Origin: Amaricoccus sp047275745
Lineage (GTDB): Bacteria > Pseudomonadota > Alphaproteobacteria > Rhodobacterales > Rhodobacteraceae
DNA: 64,000 bases
Direction of reading: 5' to 3'
NCBI RefSeq assembly: GCF_047275745.1
Contig: NZ_JBKQWU010000011.1
Span: 38,609 to 102,608, forward strand
Part shown: piece by piece, positions 26,770-34,860 of the stretch
Position numbering within the stretch: position 1 is the stretch's first letter
Layout of the letters: each line of letters begins with the position of its first letter
Program-made: the position numbers and the translations under genes
The notes under the pieces: generated by a model
Seen by the model: only the letters and a program-made list of their open reading frames with translations
What the model was told of the DNA's origin: nothing
The model's database searches: none

Positions 26770-27759
26770 TCAGGCCCGGGCCGCCTCGGCGACGGCTTCC
26801 GCCCCGGCCTCGGTCTCGGCCTCATGCGCCGCGAGGAAGCGTTCCGCCTCGAGCGCGGCCATGCAGCCCATGCCGGCGCTCGTGACCGCCTGCCGGAAGA
26901 TCGGGTCGCAGATGTCGCCGGCGGCGAAGACGCCCGGAACCTCGGTCGCGGTCGAACCGGGCTTGACCTTCACATAGCCGCCGGAATGCAGCGTGAGCTG
27001 ACCGGCGACCAGTTCGCTCGCCGGCGCATGGCCGATCGCGATGAAGATGCCATCGGCCGGAATGTCCCGCGCCTCCCCGGTCTCGACGTCCCGGATGCGC
27101 GCGCCATTGACCGAGGGCGGAGTCGCGTCTCCCGTCACCTCGTCGAGCGTGTGGTTCCAGATCACCTCGACCTTCGGATGCTTGAAGAGCCGGTCCTGGA
27201 GGATCTTCTCCGCCCGAAGCGAGTCGCGGCGATGGACCAGCGTCACCTTCGAGGCGAAATTGGTCAGGAACAACGCCTCCTCGACGGCGGTGTTCCCGCC
27301 GCCGACAACGACGACCTCGCGGTTCCGGAAGAAGAACCCGTCGCAGGTCGCGCAGGCCGAGACGCCGAAGCCCTTGAACTTCTCCTCGGACGGCAGCCCG
27401 AGCCATTTCGCCTGCGCCCCCGTCGCGAGGATCACGGCGTCGGCGGTGTAGATGTCGCCGCTTTCGCCCGCGGCGACGAAGGGCCGCCGCGAAAGATCGA
27501 GCGAGGCGATGTGGTCGGTGACGATCTCCGCGCCGGTCGCGCGGGCATGGGCCTCCATGCGGACCATGAGGTCGGGGCCCTGCACCTCGGTATCGCCGGG
27601 CCAGTTCTCGACCTCGGTCGTGATGGTGAGCTGGCCGCCCGGCTGCATCCCCTGGACGAGGATCGGCGACAGCATCGCGCGGGCGCCGTATATCGCCGCC
27701 GTATATCCGGCCGGACCGGACCCGATGATCAAGAGACGAGTGTGACGCTCAGCCGACAT
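26770..27759 (-). CDS. trxB: Thioredoxin reductase
   Basis: TrxB (329 residues) passes electrons from NADPH via FAD to thioredoxin. The FAD motif IGSGPAG is at 12-18, the redox pair Cys136/Cys139 in CATCDG, and the NADPH motif VVVGGGNTAVEEA follows. The C-terminal FAD motif GVFAAGDICDP is intact, and the protein ends in an Ala/Glu-rich tail. It is divergent from an Lrp-type regulator (259 bp between starts). Confidence 0.97.
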   Translation of the reverse strand: MSAERHTRLLIIGSGPAGYTAAIYGARAMLSPILVQGMQPGGQLTITTEVENWPGDTEVQGPDLMVRMEAHARATGAEIVTDHIASLDLSRRPFVAAGESGDIYTADAVILATGAQAKWLGLPSEEKFKGFGVSACATCDGFFFRNREVVVVGGGNTAVEEALFLTNFASKVTLVHRRDSLRAEKILQDRLFKHPKVEVIWNHTLDEVTGDATPPSVNGARIRDVETGEARDIPADGIFIAIGHAPASELVAGQLTLHSGGYVKVKPGSTATEVPGVFAAGDICDPIFRQAVTSAGMGCMAALEAERFLAAHEAETEAGAEAVAEAARA

Positions 27760-27958
27760 GGTACAGTGACCCCTGGCACAATGATCCGCGAACGGAACCC
27801 GGAACGGATCCCCGAATGACCGGCGTCATATAGGAGCCCGGAGCCGCGAAGGAAAGTCCGCGGGACATCGCGGGGACCGGCCGTCCGTGAGACCGCCACC
27901 CGATCGAGGAACCCGTCCGGGTGGGCTTTCCGTTTCCTTTCGCCTGTGCGAAAGATTG

Positions 27959-27987
27959 TTGCGTTCACGCACCCGCGCGCCTAATTA
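27959..27987 (+). promoter_or_regulatory. Sigma-70-type promoter of the Lrp gene
   Basis: TTGCGT (27959-27964) and TAATTA (27982-27987) are exactly 17 bases apart, 31 bp before the Lrp start codon. A 7-bp inverted repeat CCACCCG/CGGGTGG (27896-27902 and 27918-27924) lies upstream and may form a hairpin or operator. Confidence 0.5.
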
Positions 27988-28018
27988 CCGCGACACATTA
28001 CGGGAACTATCGCGTCTC

Positions 28019-28519
28019 ATGGCTTCCACCAAACTCGATCCGATCGACCGCCGGATTCTCGCGGAACTCCAGGCCGATGGCAGGATGACGAATGTCGAAC
28101 TGTCGCGCCGTGTCGGGATCTCCGCGCCGCCGTGCCTCAGGCGGGTGCGCGCGCTGGAGGAGGGCGAACTCATCCGCGGCTATCACGCGGATGTCAACGC
28201 GCGCGAACTCGGCTTCGAAGTGCAGGTCTTCGCGATGATCCGGCTGTCGAGTCAGGCCGAGCCGGATCTCGCCGCCTTCGAGGCGCGGTGCCGCGAATGG
28301 CCGCTGGTGCGCGAATGCCACATGCTGAACGGCGAGATCGACTTCATCCTGAAATGCGTCGCGCCGGACCTCACGACCTTCCAGAGCTTCCTGACAGAAG
28401 GGCTCACCTCGGCGCCCAACGTGGCGAGCGTGAAGACGAGCCTCGTCATCCGCTGCGCGAAGGACGAGCCGGCGGTCCCCTTCGACGTCTACGAGGAGCG
28501 CGCCCGCGCCCGCGACTGA
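28019..28519 (+). CDS. Lrp/AsnC-family transcriptional regulator
   Basis: A complete 166-residue Lrp-type regulator. Residues ~8-55 are the helix-turn-helix (DPIDRRILAELQADGRMTNVE, quoted only in part as DPIDRRILAEL, then LSRRVGISAPPCLRRVRALE). Residues ~70-150 are the RAM effector domain (VQVFAMIRL, ECHMLNGEIDFILKC). Effector unknown. The divergent gene is trxB, a pairing I recall from other Rhodobacterales, so control of trxB or autoregulation is plausible but not shown. ATG 28019 begins a family-typical 'MASTKLDPIDRRIL'. Confidence 0.92.
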   Translation: MASTKLDPIDRRILAELQADGRMTNVELSRRVGISAPPCLRRVRALEEGELIRGYHADVNARELGFEVQVFAMIRLSSQAEPDLAAFEARCREWPLVRECHMLNGEIDFILKCVAPDLTTFQSFLTEGLTSAPNVASVKTSLVIRCAKDEPAVPFDVYEERARARD

Positions 28520-28615
28520 TGCGAGGGGATTGATGACTGACGCGGGGGATCGAAGCCGGGGGGCTGCCCGCCCTCCGCTTCGATTGGCCGTCCTCGGTCA
28601 TCGCCTGCCCGTGCG

Positions 28616-29371
28616 TCAGAGACGGATCGCGGCGATCATCCGGCCATAATCGGGCTCGCCCGCGTGGGTGGCACGGCGATAGGAATAGAACCGCTCCGGG
28701 TCGGAATAGGTGCAGTGACCCGTCCATTCCGCCTCCACGCCGAGATCCCGCAACCGGCTCAACACGAAGCCCGGCAGGTCGAAGCGCAGCCGGTCGCCCG
28801 GGCCGGGAACGAAGAAGCGGTCGAATCCGGCCTCCTCCCAGGCGAACTGTTCGAAGAATTCCGGTCCGACCTCGTAGGCGCGCTGGCTGATCGTCGGCCC
28901 CACCGCCGCGCGGATCGCGCTCCGCCGGGCGCCGAGCGCCTCCATCGCGATCACGGTCCGCTCCAGCACGCCGTCGAGCGCGCCACGCCACCCGGCATGC
29001 GCCGCCCCGATCACCGGCGCGTCGCCGGCGCGCAGGAGGACGGGCGCGCAATCCGCCGTCAGGATGCCGAGTGCGATCCCCGGCCGGTCCGTCACCGCCG
29101 CGTCGGCCTCCGGCCGTTCCCCGCCGCTCCATGCCGCGGTGACGGAGACGACGCGGGTCGAATGCACCTGGCGGAGCGACACGAGGCCCGCGGGCGCGAC
29201 ACCCATCGCCCCGGCGACCCGGGCGCGGTTGATCGTCACCGCCTCGTTCAGATCGGAGGAACCCTGGCCGCAGTTCAGCCCTTCGAAGATGCCCGAGGAG
29301 GCACCTCCCTTGCGCGTGAAGAAGCCGTGCTGTGTGTCCCCAAGAAGGGACGAGGTGAGGATCTCCAGCAT
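28616..29371 (-). CDS. pgeF: Peptidoglycan editing factor PgeF / YfiH (laccase-domain) protein
   Basis: A 251-residue member of the multicopper-oxidase-like YfiH family. Conserved metal or active-site pieces are visible: HGFFTRKGGASSG, RQVHSTRVV, ILTADCAPVLL (Asp-Cys) and AAHAGWRGALDGV. Homologues have been described both as purine nucleoside phosphorylases and as factors preventing mis-incorporation of Ser into peptidoglycan stems. It starts 2 bp after the midA stop (TGAGAATG), so lgt-midA-pgeF is an operon with tight coupling. Confidence 0.92.
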   Translation of the reverse strand: MLEILTSSLLGDTQHGFFTRKGGASSGIFEGLNCGQGSSDLNEAVTINRARVAGAMGVAPAGLVSLRQVHSTRVVSVTAAWSGGERPEADAAVTDRPGIALGILTADCAPVLLRAGDAPVIGAAHAGWRGALDGVLERTVIAMEALGARRSAIRAAVGPTISQRAYEVGPEFFEQFAWEEAGFDRFFVPGPGDRLRFDLPGFVLSRLRDLGVEAEWTGHCTYSDPERFYSYRRATHAGEPDYGRMIAAIRL

Positions 29372-29373
29372 TC

Positions 29374-30495
29374 TCAGTCCGTGCTCGCGCGGATCTCGGC
29401 CGGATCGAAACCCGGCAGCCGCGCGCTGCCTCTAGAAGTCAGCCCCAAGACCCGGAAAAGGATTCCCATTTCGTCGGGGTGGGTCAAGCGACGATGCGCC
29501 CTGACGATCGCCTCCACAGCATCCGCCTCGCCGCCCCGATCCGGCCCGCCGGCCGGCGCCAGTCCCCGCGCCAGCGCATTCGCACGCGCCGTGATCCCGA
29601 GCCGCTCCAGAAACACGCCCTGGGGAACCGGCCCGGCGACGATGGCCGGGCCCGCCGCCTCGCCCAGCGCGCGAAAGCGGACGTGAGTCGTCAGATCCGC
29701 CGCGCCCGGATCTTCCAGCGCGCCTACGAACCGATGCGCCTTGACCGCCTGCAGCGTATCCCCGGTGCCGTCCCAGTCGCCGTAGTCGATCACCAGCGCC
29801 GCGCCGCCCTCCGCGGCGATCCGCGCGCCGATCCAGGCCGCGGCCGCCTCCGCCCCCGCGTTCACCTCGACGATAGCCCCGTCCGGCGCGAGCGGGAAAC
29901 GCCGCGCGAGTTCCGGTTCCGGGCGCGGCGGTCCCCAGGCGAAGGCGAGACCGGAGGGCTCCGCGCGGATCACGAGCCGCTCACACCATGCCATGTCGGC
30001 GCGCCGGAACTGCCGCGCCGGCAACGCGTCGAAGAATTCGTTGGCAACGAGGAATAGCGGCCCCGGCGGCAGGTCATCGAGACGCCCCGCCCAGTTCGGC
30101 CGGAACGGTCCGAGCAGCTCCGCCTGCCGCGCCCTAAGCGCGGGACTGGTCTCGACCAGCCAGAGCTCGGCCGCGGAGGCGAAGCCCGGCACCCGCGCCG
30201 CCACCCGCAGCGCGTCGCGCATCAGCGTCCCTCGCCCCGGCCCGAGCTCGGCCAGCACGAACCGCTCCGGCGCCCCCCGCCCCTGCCAGACCTCGGCGAG
30301 CCAGGCGCCGATCAACTCGCCGAACATCTGGCTGATCTCGGGCGCGGTGGTGAAGTCGCCCCCGGCGCCGAGCGGATCGCGGCGGGTGTAGTATCCGTGT
30401 TCCGGATGCCCGAGGCAGAGCGCCATGTATTCGTCGAGCCGCATCGGCCCGTGCTCGGCGATCAGCCGCTCGATGACTTCGCCGAGCGGCGTCAC
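29374..30495 (-). CDS. MidA/NDUFAF7-family SAM-dependent methyltransferase
   Basis: A 373-residue class I methyltransferase of the family that includes mitochondrial NDUFAF7, which methylates an arginine of a complex I subunit. The start GTG 30495 overlaps the lgt stop by four bases (GTGA). Signatures are YMALCLGHPEHGYYTRRDP, GAGGDFTTAPEISQMFGELIG (quoted in part), LAELGPGRGTLMRD (SAM site) and LVANEFFDALPARQF. In bacteria with NDH-1 the target may be NuoD, but this is by analogy. Confidence 0.9.
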   Translation of the reverse strand: MTPLGEVIERLIAEHGPMRLDEYMALCLGHPEHGYYTRRDPLGAGGDFTTAPEISQMFGELIGAWLAEVWQGRGAPERFVLAELGPGRGTLMRDALRVAARVPGFASAAELWLVETSPALRARQAELLGPFRPNWAGRLDDLPPGPLFLVANEFFDALPARQFRRADMAWCERLVIRAEPSGLAFAWGPPRPEPELARRFPLAPDGAIVEVNAGAEAAAAWIGARIAAEGGAALVIDYGDWDGTGDTLQAVKAHRFVGALEDPGAADLTTHVRFRALGEAAGPAIVAGPVPQGVFLERLGITARANALARGLAPAGGPDRGGEADAVEAIVRAHRRLTHPDEMGILFRVLGLTSRGSARLPGFDPAEIRASTD

Positions 30496-31376
30496 GCTCC
30501 GACCCGCCGCGCGCGGAAGTAGAGGAAGAGCCCGAGCGCGAGCATCGGCAGCGTGAGCACCTGCCCCATGGTCAGCCCCCACTCCGCCCCGAACGCGATC
30601 ACATGGCCGGCGGGATTGTCGGGCGTCACGAATTGCGCGTCCGCCTGGCGGAACAGTTCGACGAAGATCCGGGCAAGCGCGTAGCCGATCAGGAACAGGC
30701 CGAAGATGCGCCCCGGAAAGGCGAGCGCCCCCCTCTGGATCGCGACGACGAGCACGAGGAACAGCACGATCCCTTCGAGCCCGGCCTCGTAGAGCTGCGA
30801 GGGATGGCGCGCGCAGACCGCCGTCCAGTCTACCGGACAGGTGGCGCCCTCGCCCGGGAACATCACCGCCCAGGGCGCGGTCGAAGGCTTGCCCCAGAGT
30901 TCGGCGTTGATGAAATTCGCGATCCGCCCGAAGAAGAGCCCGATCGGCGTGGCCGCCGAGACCGCGTCGCCGATGCTCAGGATCGGAAAGCCGTTGCGAA
31001 GGCTGAAGAGGATGATCCCGGTCGCGACCCCGAGCAACCCGCCGTGAAAGGACATGCCGCCCTCCCAGACCGCGAGGACGCGGCCCGGATTGGCGAGGAA
31101 ATACGCGGGTTGATAGAAGAGCACGTAGCCGATGCGCCCGCCGAGGATCACGGCGAGCACCATCCAGGTCAGGAGATCGTCCGACCGCTCCGGCGGCATC
31201 GGCGCCCGGCCGCCCCAGAGCGCCGGCCGCCGGCAGAGCGCCGCGACATAGCGCCACCCGAGGATCAGCCCGGCGATATAGGCGAGCGCGTACCAGCGCA
31301 GCGCGAATTCGACGCCGAACAGCTGGATCGAGAACAGACGCGGATCGATGTCGGGAAAGGGCAGGACGAAGGGCAT
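30492..31376 (-). CDS. lgt: Prolipoprotein diacylglyceryl transferase
   Basis: Lgt (294 residues) attaches diacylglycerol to the lipobox cysteine of prelipoproteins in the inner membrane. Seven hydrophobic segments are visible. The signature GRIANFINAELWG and the motif RHPSQLYEAGLEG are intact. ATG 31376 was chosen because CCGGAGCCGCG precedes it and the N-terminus MPFVLPFPDIDPRLF is family-like. First gene of the lgt-midA-pgeF operon. The DUF2927 protein in this window would be one of its substrates. Confidence 0.95.
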   Translation of the reverse strand: MPFVLPFPDIDPRLFSIQLFGVEFALRWYALAYIAGLILGWRYVAALCRRPALWGGRAPMPPERSDDLLTWMVLAVILGGRIGYVLFYQPAYFLANPGRVLAVWEGGMSFHGGLLGVATGIILFSLRNGFPILSIGDAVSAATPIGLFFGRIANFINAELWGKPSTAPWAVMFPGEGATCPVDWTAVCARHPSQLYEAGLEGIVLFLVLVVAIQRGALAFPGRIFGLFLIGYALARIFVELFRQADAQFVTPDNPAGHVIAFGAEWGLTMGQVLTLPMLALGLFLYFRARRVGA

Positions 31377-31522
31377 CGCGGCTCCGGCATTGGCGCGTCC
31401 CTGCATCGGGGCCGATCGGGACGGAGTCAAGCCGGGCACCCCATCGGCGAGCCCGCCGGGAAGCATGCCGACAGAACCACCGGTGCGGGTCGCGGTTCCG
31501 GCGGCGGTCGAGGTGGCGGTTC

Positions 31523-31551
31523 TTGGCAAACCGGCCGATCATGGCCATATG
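31523..31551 (+). promoter_or_regulatory. Candidate promoter of ubiK
   Basis: TTGGCA (31523-31528), 17 bases, CATATG (31546-31551), 26 bp before the ubiK start. The -10 is imperfect; the call rests on spacing and position only. Confidence 0.4.
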
Positions 31552-31577
31552 ACGGTTGGAACCGGAGGGAGAGCCCG

Positions 31578-31826
31578 ATGCAGACCCGCAACAAGATCCT
31601 CGACGACCTGACGCAGCTGATGTCCAACGCCGTCGGCGTCGCCCAGGGCGCGAAGAACGAGGCGGAGACCGCGCTCAAGGGGATGCTGGACCGCTGGCTC
31701 GCGGACCGCGACCTTGTGACGCGGGAGGAATTCGACGCGGTGCGCGCGATGGCACAGAAGGCGCGCGAGGAGAACGAGGCGCTCAGGGCCCGAATCGCCG
31801 CGCTCGAGGAAGCCGCGAAATCCTGA
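31578..31826 (+). CDS. ubiK: UbiK/BMFP-family accessory factor
   Basis: An 82-residue protein of the BMFP (YqiC/UbiK) family, needed for efficient aerobic ubiquinone synthesis in the soluble Ubi complex of Proteobacteria. It has an amphipathic N-terminal helix (KILDDLTQLMSNAVGVAQG) and a C-terminal coiled coil ending ENEALRARIAALEEA. AGGGAGAG lies before the ATG. Divergent from lgt. A UbiH-type hydroxylase that could act with it is encoded at 337-1542. Confidence 0.92.
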   Translation: MQTRNKILDDLTQLMSNAVGVAQGAKNEAETALKGMLDRWLADRDLVTREEFDAVRAMAQKAREENEALRARIAALEEAAKS

Positions 31827-31842
31827 TCCGGGCCGACGGGCC

Positions 31843-31860
31843 GCGGCGGGAATCCGCCGC
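31843..31860 (+). terminator. Hairpin after ubiK
   Basis: GCGGCGG and CCGCCGC make a perfect 7-bp stem around GAAT, 16 bp after the ubiK stop. No T-run follows directly. The rest of the gap to the YbjN gene is relatively AT-richer, holds a short GGCGA-ttttt-TCGCC hairpin near 31930, and ends with TTAACC (32037), which I do not interpret. Confidence 0.45.
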
Positions 31861-32099
31861 CGCCCGCTTCACGTCATGGTGGAACTTGGCCGACTAGCCG
31901 CCGGCCTCGCCAAGCTTTTCGCAGGCGCGGCGATTTTTTCGCCAACGCGGAACCGTCGTCAAAAATTGTCTTTACAGACGTTCAAGGTTCTCACACCATA
32001 TTTGGTAGGTTCCCCGTCGAGGCGGGTGACCTGTTGTTAACCTCACAGACCCCGAGCGGGGTTGTGCCCCGCCGGCGGCCATTAGCAGAGGCACCGGGC

Positions 32100-32603
32100 A
32101 TGGGCATAGTCGAGCGTGATTTTGACTGCGAGGAAATCCACCCCATCGATATCGTGGAGACGCTCGCGGAGGAGCGTTCCTGGGATTTCGACCGGATCGC
32201 CGATGATCAGATCGCAATGGCCATCGAAGGAAGCTGGACAACCTATTCCGTCACCCTCGCCTGGTCGGCGCAGGACGAGTCCCTCCGGCTCATCTGCGCC
32301 TTCGACCTGGCGCCGCCCGCGCGTCGGCTGAACGCGCTGCACCGCGCGATCACGCTGGCCAACGACAAGTGCTGGACCGGGGCCTTCGTGTTCTGGCCGG
32401 AGCAGAAGATGATGGCCTTCCGCTACGGGCTGGTACTGGCCGGCGGCGCGGTGGCGACCTCGGCGCAGATCAACGGCATGGTCCGCGCCGCCCTCCTGTC
32501 GGCGGAGCGCTTCTATCCCGCCTTCCAGCTGGTCGCCTGGGGCAATGAATCGCCGGAGGCGGCGCTCGGCATCGCGATGACCGAGGCATACGGCCGGGCC
32601 TGA
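32100..32603 (+). CDS. YbjN-domain protein
   Basis: A 167-residue protein of the YbjN superfamily, a chaperone-like alpha/beta fold related to type III secretion chaperones, with no settled role. Visible marks are IVETLAEERSWDFDRIADD, the strand pair MAIEGSWTTYSVTLAW and the late FYPAFQLVAWGNESPEAAL. ATG 32100 gives the family start MGIVERDFDCEEIHPIDIVE (first 20 residues); an ATG 22 codons upstream is the alternative. It is monocistronic and ends at a strong terminator. Confidence 0.85.
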   Translation: MGIVERDFDCEEIHPIDIVETLAEERSWDFDRIADDQIAMAIEGSWTTYSVTLAWSAQDESLRLICAFDLAPPARRLNALHRAITLANDKCWTGAFVFWPEQKMMAFRYGLVLAGGAVATSAQINGMVRAALLSAERFYPAFQLVAWGNESPEAALGIAMTEAYGRA

Positions 32604-32659
32604 GGCCCGTGCCCGGCTCCTCCTCCGCCTCCCTGGGAGAAGGAGCCTCGAAGGCCCTG

Positions 32660-32712
32660 ACGCCGATCGCTATTCCCGGTTCTCTCCGGGTGTCACGCGA
32701 TCGGCGTTTTTT
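32660..32712 (+). terminator. Nested-hairpin intrinsic terminator after the YbjN gene
   Basis: An outer 11-bp stem (ACGCCGATCGC, 32660-32670, with GCGATCGGCGT, 32697-32707) encloses an inner stem CCCGG/CCGGG (32675-32679 and 32686-32690), and a run of six T follows. It is the clearest intrinsic terminator in the window apart from the ones after the phasin and glnA. Confidence 0.85.
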
Positions 32713-32797
32713 CGTGATAACATCCATCGACCCGGGGTTCTCGCGGCGAGGTCCGCGCGGCTCGGGACGCATCTTCCGCCAAGGTGCGAGATACCGG

Positions 32798-32826
32798 TTG
32801 ACTTTATGTTGCAGTGCAGCATAAGG
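32798..32826 (+). promoter_or_regulatory. Phasin promoter with shared TTGC-TGCA motif (probable PhaR operator)
   Basis: The 19-mer ATGTTGCAGTGCAGCATAA (32806-32824) recurs with few changes before the second phasin gene (44173-44191). A -35-like TTGACT (32798-32803) lies 17 bases before ATAAGG, so the motif fills the promoter spacer. PhaR repressors of PHA-making alphaproteobacteria bind TGC-rich operators of this kind; assignment to PhaR is inference. Confidence 0.65.
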
Positions 32827-32859
32827 TAGCGGAAGAGAATCAAACCAGAGGAACCCCCG

Positions 32860-33327
32860 ATGTTCGACCCCAAGACCTTCGCCTTCGACCCGGAAAAGAT
32901 CTCCGAGTTCTTCAAGCAGAACGACTTCACCAAGCAGTTCGCCGCTTTCAAGCTGCCCGAGGTCGACACCGAGGCGCTCCTGAACTCGCAGAAGAAGAAC
33001 ATGGACGCGCTCGTGGAGGCCAACAAGGCCGCCGCCGCCGGCTATCAGGATCTGTTCAAGAAGCAGGTCTCGATCTTCGAGGAAACGATGTCCGAGGCGC
33101 AGAAGCACCTCAAGTCGCTCGACACCACCAAGCTCGACGCGGAATCCGCGAAGGCCCAGGCCGAGCTCGCCCGCGCCGCTTTCGAGAAGGCGATCGCCAA
33201 CATGCAGGCCCTCGCGGAATCCGCGCAGAAGGCCAATGCGAGCGCCTACGAGATCGTCTCGGCGCGTATCCAGGAGAGCATGGTCGAGCTTCGCGACCTC
33301 GCGTCCAACCTGAACAAGAAGGCCTGA
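32860..33327 (+). CDS. Phasin (PHA granule-associated protein)
   Basis: A 155-residue helical, Ala/Lys/Glu-rich protein of the phasin_2 family that coats polyhydroxyalkanoate granules. It begins MFDPKTFAFDPEKISEFF, and the core FKLPEVDTEALLNSQKKNMDAL (quoted here as PEVDTEALLNSQKKNMDAL) and the amphipathic repeats AKAQAELARAAFEKAIANM are typical. AGAGGAAC precedes the ATG. No phaC/phaZ gene lies adjacent, so this is a detached phasin gene with its own promoter and terminator. Confidence 0.93.
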   Translation: MFDPKTFAFDPEKISEFFKQNDFTKQFAAFKLPEVDTEALLNSQKKNMDALVEANKAAAAGYQDLFKKQVSIFEETMSEAQKHLKSLDTTKLDAESAKAQAELARAAFEKAIANMQALAESAQKANASAYEIVSARIQESMVELRDLASNLNKKA

Positions 33328-33365
33328 TCGCGCCGTAGCGTTCAGACTTTTCGCCTGAATTCCGG

Positions 33366-33399
33366 AAAACCGCTTGCCCTGACCGGGCGGGCGGTTTTT
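33366..33399 (+). terminator. Intrinsic terminator after the phasin gene
   Basis: AAAACCGC (33366-33373) pairs perfectly with GCGGTTTT (33391-33398), with an inner GCCC/GGGC stem, and the T-run is part of the stem end. It lies 38 bp after the phasin stop. Confidence 0.85.
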
Positions 33400-33449
33400 C
33401 TGTTGCACGGGGGGCAAACGGGCGGCCCGGGCGGACGAGGAACGATCGC

Positions 33450-33791
33450 ATGGGCGACACGGCGAGCTTCGACGATTTCCTTCGCCTCGACATCCGCGTC
33501 GGCCGGATCGAACGCGCCGAACATTTCCCGGAGGCGCGCAAACCTGCCTACAGGCTCTGGATCGATTTCGGCCCCGAGTTCGGCACGCTTCGGTCCTCCG
33601 CCCAGATCACCGTCCACTACACCCCGGCGGAACTGGTCGGCCGCCGGGTGCTCGGCGTCGTGAACTTCCCGCCCCGCCAGATCGGCCCCTTCCGCTCCGA
33701 AGTGCTCGTGCTCGGCCTCGCCGACGCGGAAGGGGCGGTCGTTCTCGTGTCACCCGACGCCGAGGTTCCGCTCGGCGCGCGCCTGCATTGA
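33450..33791 (+). CDS. csaA: CsaA-type tRNA-binding-domain protein
   Basis: A 113-residue single-domain protein with the tRNA-binding OB fold (as in Arc1p and the MetRS C-terminus), of the CsaA type, described as an export-related chaperone in Bacillus. Marks are FLRLDIRVGRIERAEHFPEA, LWIDFGPEFG, SAQITVHYTP and VVNFPPRQIGPFRSEVLVLG. GAGGAAC precedes the ATG. The next gene starts 11 bp downstream, or overlaps if its upstream TTG is used. Confidence 0.9.
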   Translation: MGDTASFDDFLRLDIRVGRIERAEHFPEARKPAYRLWIDFGPEFGTLRSSAQITVHYTPAELVGRRVLGVVNFPPRQIGPFRSEVLVLGLADAEGAVVLVSPDAEVPLGARLH

Positions 33792-33802
33792 AGGAACAGC
33801 CC

Positions 33803-34768
33803 TTGCCGCTCCCCCGAGTCATCGCCACGCGCAAGCTTCCCGCCCCGGTCGAGGAGCGGCTGCGTACGAATTTCACCGTCGCACTCAACGAGGACGACAC
33901 CCCCTTCACCCCCGGGCGGCTAGCCGAAGCCTTGCGGCAGGCCGATGGCGTCCTCTGCGCGGTGACGGACAGGATGTCGGCCGACCTGCTCGGGACCGAG
34001 GGCCTCCAGACCCGCGTCCTCGCCAATTTCGGCGTCGGCGTGAACAACATCGACCTCGCGGCGGCGGAAAAGGCCGGGATCGCGGTCGGCAATACGCCCG
34101 ACGTGCTGACCGATGCGACGGCGGATCTCGCGATCGCGCTCATGCTCGCGGCGACGCGGCGCATGTACGAGACCGAGAAGATGCTGCGCGAAGGCCGCTG
34201 GCAGGGTTTCTCCCTCACGGCGCAGCTCGGCATGGGGCTGAGCGGCAAGACAATCGGGATCGTCGGCATGGGCCGCATCGGCCAGGCCACGGCGCGGCGC
34301 GCGGCGCTCGGCTTCGGGATGAAGGTCATCTACTACAACCGCTCGCCGCTCAGGGTCACGCTCGATTTCCCCGCCGAACGGCGCGAGACGATCGAGGAGG
34401 TGATGGCCGAGGCCGATGTGGTGTCGCTGCATATTCCGGGCGGCGGCGAGAACCGGGGCCGGATCTCGGCGGCGATGATCGCGGCGATGAAGCCGACCGC
34501 CTATCTCGTCAACACCGCGCGAGGCGACGTGGTCGAGGAACCCGCGCTGATCGCCGCGCTCGCCGAGGGCAGGATCGCCGGCGCCGGGCTCGACGTCTTC
34601 GCCGAGGAGCCGAAGGTGCCGGCCGAGCTGATCGCGCTCGATAACGTGACGCTGCTGCCCCATATCGGCAGCGCGACGCTGGAGACCCGCACCGCGATGG
34701 GCATGCTCGCGGTCGACAATCTCGAAGCCTTCTTCGCCGGGAAACCGATGCCGGCCAGGGTCGTCTGA
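33803..34768 (+). CDS. D-isomer-specific 2-hydroxyacid dehydrogenase (glyoxylate/hydroxypyruvate reductase-like)
   Basis: A 321-residue NAD(P)-dependent dehydrogenase of the GRHPR/GyaR type. The Rossmann motif GIVGMGRIGQATARRA, the catalytic Arg in NTARGDVVEE, a Glu in DVFAEEP and the His in LLPHIGSATLETR are intact. The frame is open from an overlapping TTG at 33788; I prefer TTG 33803 (MPLPRVIATRKLP) because AAGGA lies seven bases before it. Likely substrates are glyoxylate or hydroxypyruvate; the exact one is not decided by sequence. Confidence 0.88.
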   Translation: MPLPRVIATRKLPAPVEERLRTNFTVALNEDDTPFTPGRLAEALRQADGVLCAVTDRMSADLLGTEGLQTRVLANFGVGVNNIDLAAAEKAGIAVGNTPDVLTDATADLAIALMLAATRRMYETEKMLREGRWQGFSLTAQLGMGLSGKTIGIVGMGRIGQATARRAALGFGMKVIYYNRSPLRVTLDFPAERRETIEEVMAEADVVSLHIPGGGENRGRISAAMIAAMKPTAYLVNTARGDVVEEPALIAALAEGRIAGAGLDVFAEEPKVPAELIALDNVTLLPHIGSATLETRTAMGMLAVDNLEAFFAGKPMPARVV

Positions 34769-34860
34769 GACGCCGCCGGGCATCTCCCCCGCGGCCTGCG
34801 ACTTGACAGGTCGCGGCCGGGCTGGTCGATGGGCTCCCGGGAAGGCTGCGGGGAAATCCC